Origin: Ruegeria sp. EL01
GTDB lineage: Bacteria; Pseudomonadota; Alphaproteobacteria; Rhodobacterales; Rhodobacteraceae
Assembly (NCBI RefSeq): GCF_900313035.1
Contig: NZ_OMPS01000011.1
Span: forward strand, 57,542 to 121,541
Direction: 5' to 3'
Length of the DNA stretch: 64,000 nucleotides
Below are positions 62,152 through 64,000 of the stretch, in pieces. The notes below the pieces were generated by a model. The model ran no database searches and was not told the DNA's origin. It was given only the letters and a program-made list of their open reading frames with translations. How positions within the stretch are numbered: the stretch's first letter is position 1; the number at the start of each line of letters is the position of its first letter. The position numbers were made by a program, and so were the translations under genes.

Positions 62152-63237
62152 ATGAATAAGCGCAACATATTTATGGGCACGTTTGAAGAGCCAGGCACTC
62201 CCCGATCCCTCTATGATCCACCTGACGAAGCGGAAGACCTGTGGTTCCTGCCCGACCCAGATGACGCACTCGACATTCACGACATCCCCTTGCCAAAGGT
62301 GCAGAATGATCCACTGGTACGACCAGATGAATGGATCGCCGCGCAGGGGACTCATGCCGCCCTGCTTGCCCGGGCCGCGTTGGCGGCGGGACAACTCGAC
62401 ATGGTGGTGGCCGGGATGGGACCAGATGCGGGACAGGGGGCTCTGGAGCGCCTGGCCTTGCGCGAGGTCGAGGCACTGGCCTGGGCTGCCGGCACACCGA
62501 TCTCGCTCGAGGAAATCGGCCGTGACCAGCTGCAAGCCCGCGTCACGACCGACCCCCGCGCCCTGCAACAGGCGCGGTGGGCCGTAAGGCGGTTGATAGC
62601 GGACGGGCCCACGGATGACCTCAGAGGCTTTCTCGGGCTGCATCGCGTCGAGAGTCAGGTTGTACCACGCGGCCTGCGAGGGCGGATCACCGGGAAAGAA
62701 TTTGATGAGGCAGCAACGGAGTTTTGGGCAAACCTTGCTGCACTATCTGACGCGCATGTCTTCACCCAAGCCGCCTTCGCCCGTTATCTGTGGCGACTGT
62801 CTGAACTCTCAGCCGAAGAAGATCACATCGAAGGCGCGGTCTGGGCCGCGAAACGGATGGCTCAAGGCTGTCTCACCCTGACCTTTGTGCCGATGGGGCA
62901 GGGGGCGCGACATCCACATGGCGGCGGGAGCGAAGACCTCGGATCTCACTTCACGGCCATGGAGGCCGGGGCGAACTCGGCACGGATCGAGCTGCAACGC
63001 CTCACCATGTGGCGGGACCGCGCCAGAGACCAAACGGCATTCATCAAAGGCACCAACCCAGCCCGCATCATCTCCGCCCTCGTGGCCAAACCCATGGCAA
63101 CTACAAAAATGATCGAGCAGGCCGTCGGCACCTCCCGCGACACGGCCGAGAGATTGCTGGCCCGAATGCTGGAGATGGGGTTGGTCCGAGAAGTCACCGG
63201 GGCCAGCAGGTTCCGCATCTGGGCCGCGAAGATTTAG
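62152..63237 (+). CDS. Winged-helix protein of repABC plasmids
   Basis: 361 residues. The centre is helical and conserved-looking (GTHAALLARAALAAGQLDMV, REVEALAWAAGTPISLEEIG, DDLRGFLGLHRVESQVVP, WRLSELSAEEDHIEGAVWAA); the last 60 residues form a winged helix (RIISALVAKPMATTKMIEQA, GTSRDTAERLLARMLEMGLV). Proteins of this build are frequent near repABC and recombinase genes; they resemble DUF1612/HTH proteins but I cannot assign the family with confidence. A TATAAT overlaps the ATG, so translation may start seven codons later (62173). A regulator is likely. Confidence 0.6.
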   Translation: MNKRNIFMGTFEEPGTPRSLYDPPDEAEDLWFLPDPDDALDIHDIPLPKVQNDPLVRPDEWIAAQGTHAALLARAALAAGQLDMVVAGMGPDAGQGALERLALREVEALAWAAGTPISLEEIGRDQLQARVTTDPRALQQARWAVRRLIADGPTDDLRGFLGLHRVESQVVPRGLRGRITGKEFDEAATEFWANLAALSDAHVFTQAAFARYLWRLSELSAEEDHIEGAVWAAKRMAQGCLTLTFVPMGQGARHPHGGGSEDLGSHFTAMEAGANSARIELQRLTMWRDRARDQTAFIKGTNPARIISALVAKPMATTKMIEQAVGTSRDTAERLLARMLEMGLVREVTGASRFRIWAAKI

Positions 63238-63362
63238 AACTCACTTGGAAAGACAAGACCCGACACAGAACAGCGCGCCCAACCACCGGATGCCCGCCCC
63301 ACGTAGTCTCTTTGGGGATTGGACGTTGCATATCGAATCAGGACTGATCGGACGGAGCGTGC

Positions 63363-63389
63363 AAAAAAGAACCCGGCTCAATGCCGGGC
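63363..63389 (-). terminator. Intrinsic terminator after the metK fragment
   Basis: Read leftward, CCCGGC-ATTGA-GCCGGG is followed by TTCTTTTTTGC, a complete rho-independent terminator about 50 bases after the metK stop. Confidence 0.8.
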
Positions 63390-63438
63390 TAAGTAGGTGG
63401 CGACTGGGAGCGCCACACAGGGAGGAGAAAAGGTGTTT

Positions 63439-63732
63439 TTAGTTGGCTAGTACTGATTCAATTATTGTGTTGTCGTGCCCGCAAGCTCTTCTTAATGTTT
63501 CAACAAGATCTGTGCGCTCCCACGTAAAACCACCATCATATTCAGGTGTTCGCCCGAAATGACCATAGGCCGCTGTCCGTTGGTAGATAGGACGATTGAG
63601 GTTAAGATGTTGACGAATGCCACGCGGGGTCAAGTCCATGGCTTCACTAACCGCTTTTTCAATCGTTTCTGACGAGACTTCGCCGGTACCATGCGTGTTG
63701 ACATAGATTGAAAGCGGCTTTGAGACTCCGAT
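63439..63732 (-). pseudogene. metK: 3' fragment of S-adenosylmethionine synthetase gene
   Basis: The last about 97 codons of Met[21 protein letters not shown], the helix [20 protein letters not shown] and [20 protein letters not shown]. The first three quarters, with the ATP- and methionine-binding sites, are cut off at 63733 by the end of an IS5-family element. The fragment keeps its own terminator. Whether the 5' part continues on the other side of the IS is outside the window; MetK is essential, so an intact copy must exist elsewhere. Confidence 0.85.
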
Positions 63733-64000
63733 GGGGCTTTGTTGCACAAATGGGGCGAGGGATTCCCTGTTTGAATCCAGTGGGGTAGCAACGGTGCATG
63801 AGCAGTTGGTCCCCTACGAAGTACAAGACCAGGAACTGGCCTTCGTACAACACAGCGTTGAAGCAGCGCGGTTCGCTATCGATCTGGCTTGATCCTGAGA
63901 TGGAATGGTACGCTTCGTCGACCGGCAAGCGCGGTCGTCAGCGCGAGTTTAGCGACGCGGCAATCCAGGTTTGCCTCACGATGAAGGTGCTATTCGGCAT
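63733..64000 (+). mobile_element. IS5-family insertion sequence, left part
   Basis: The element begins GGGGCTTTGTTGCACAAA, a terminal sequence usual for IS5-type elements, at the break in metK. It runs off the window, so its right end and target duplication are not visible. Confidence 0.8.
63798..64000 (+). CDS. IS5-family transposase, N-terminal part
   Basis: First 67 codons of a DDE transposase: [20 protein letters not shown], then [20 protein letters not shown] and [17 protein letters not shown], the typical start of IS5/IS4-type transposases. The catalytic residues would follow beyond the window. Partial at the edge. Confidence 0.85.
   Translation, partial: MSSWSPTKYKTRNWPSYNTALKQRGSLSIWLDPEMEWYASSTGKRGRQREFSDAAIQVCLTMKVLFG

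Overview
The window looks like part of an extrachromosomal replicon of a marine alphaproteobacterium of the Rhodobacterales (Roseobacter group). This rests on a repABC replication/partition operon (54.8-58.5 kb), a second ParA/ParB pair (9.8-11.6 kb), a mobilisation relaxase with MobC (7.4-9.2 kb), two plasmid-type SSB genes, several toxin-antitoxin pairs and high coding GC. No rRNA, tRNA or CRISPR array was seen.

Layout. 0-6.2 kb: metabolic and transport cargo (PEP mutase-type enzyme, LysE and EamA transporters, LysR regulator); one LysE gene is split by an IS3-family element with a clean 4-bp target duplication. 6.4-11.7 kb: mobilisation and partition backbone with a likely oriT. 11.8-13.3 kb: a Gate-domain membrane protein with a divergent Lrp regulator. 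13.5-25.9 kb: a segment bounded by two near-identical ssb modules in direct orientation; it carries a HEPN protein, an Abi_2-type HEPN ribonuclease with a candidate upstream ncRNA, DUF2493, Toprim and strawberry-notch helicase/methylase genes, an H-NS-like protein and dapA behind a possible lysine attenuator. 25.9-32.7 kb: ParDE and a leftward block of plasmid maintenance genes (large ParB-like protein, DUF3768 and others). 33-38.8 kb: XRE regulator, an unusual repeat array, LysR/MFS pair, DinB, phosphoesterase and a sulfatase remnant. 39-54.6 kb: a defence-like island: LRAT/XRE pair, DUF6880, a coupled operon of SF1 helicase-PLD nuclease, DUF4238 and HNH nuclease, a CoiA-like nuclease, a STAND NTPase with an N-terminal nuclease-like domain, and an AAA ATPase/subtilase pair. 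54.8-64 kb: repABC with two copies of a perfect parS-like palindrome, an antisense RNA and a DnaA box inside repC, then a sugar-nucleotide epimerase-like gene, a tyrosine recombinase, a Phd/VapC pair, a winged-helix protein, and a metK 3' fragment cut by an IS5-family element running off the window.

The most unusual signals are three large imperfect palindromes (two around ssb, one around a 54-codon gene) in which one arm keeps an intact gene and the other holds a decayed head-to-head copy; a roughly 60-bp leader element repeated just upstream of three backbone genes; an Abi HEPN gene with a divergently transcribed structured RNA candidate; a Lys-codon leader peptide with mutually exclusive hairpins before dapA; a seven-copy degenerate repeat array at 33.3-33.5 kb; and the helicase-PLD/DUF4238/HNH operon. 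All assignments come from reading motifs by eye; no database search was run.
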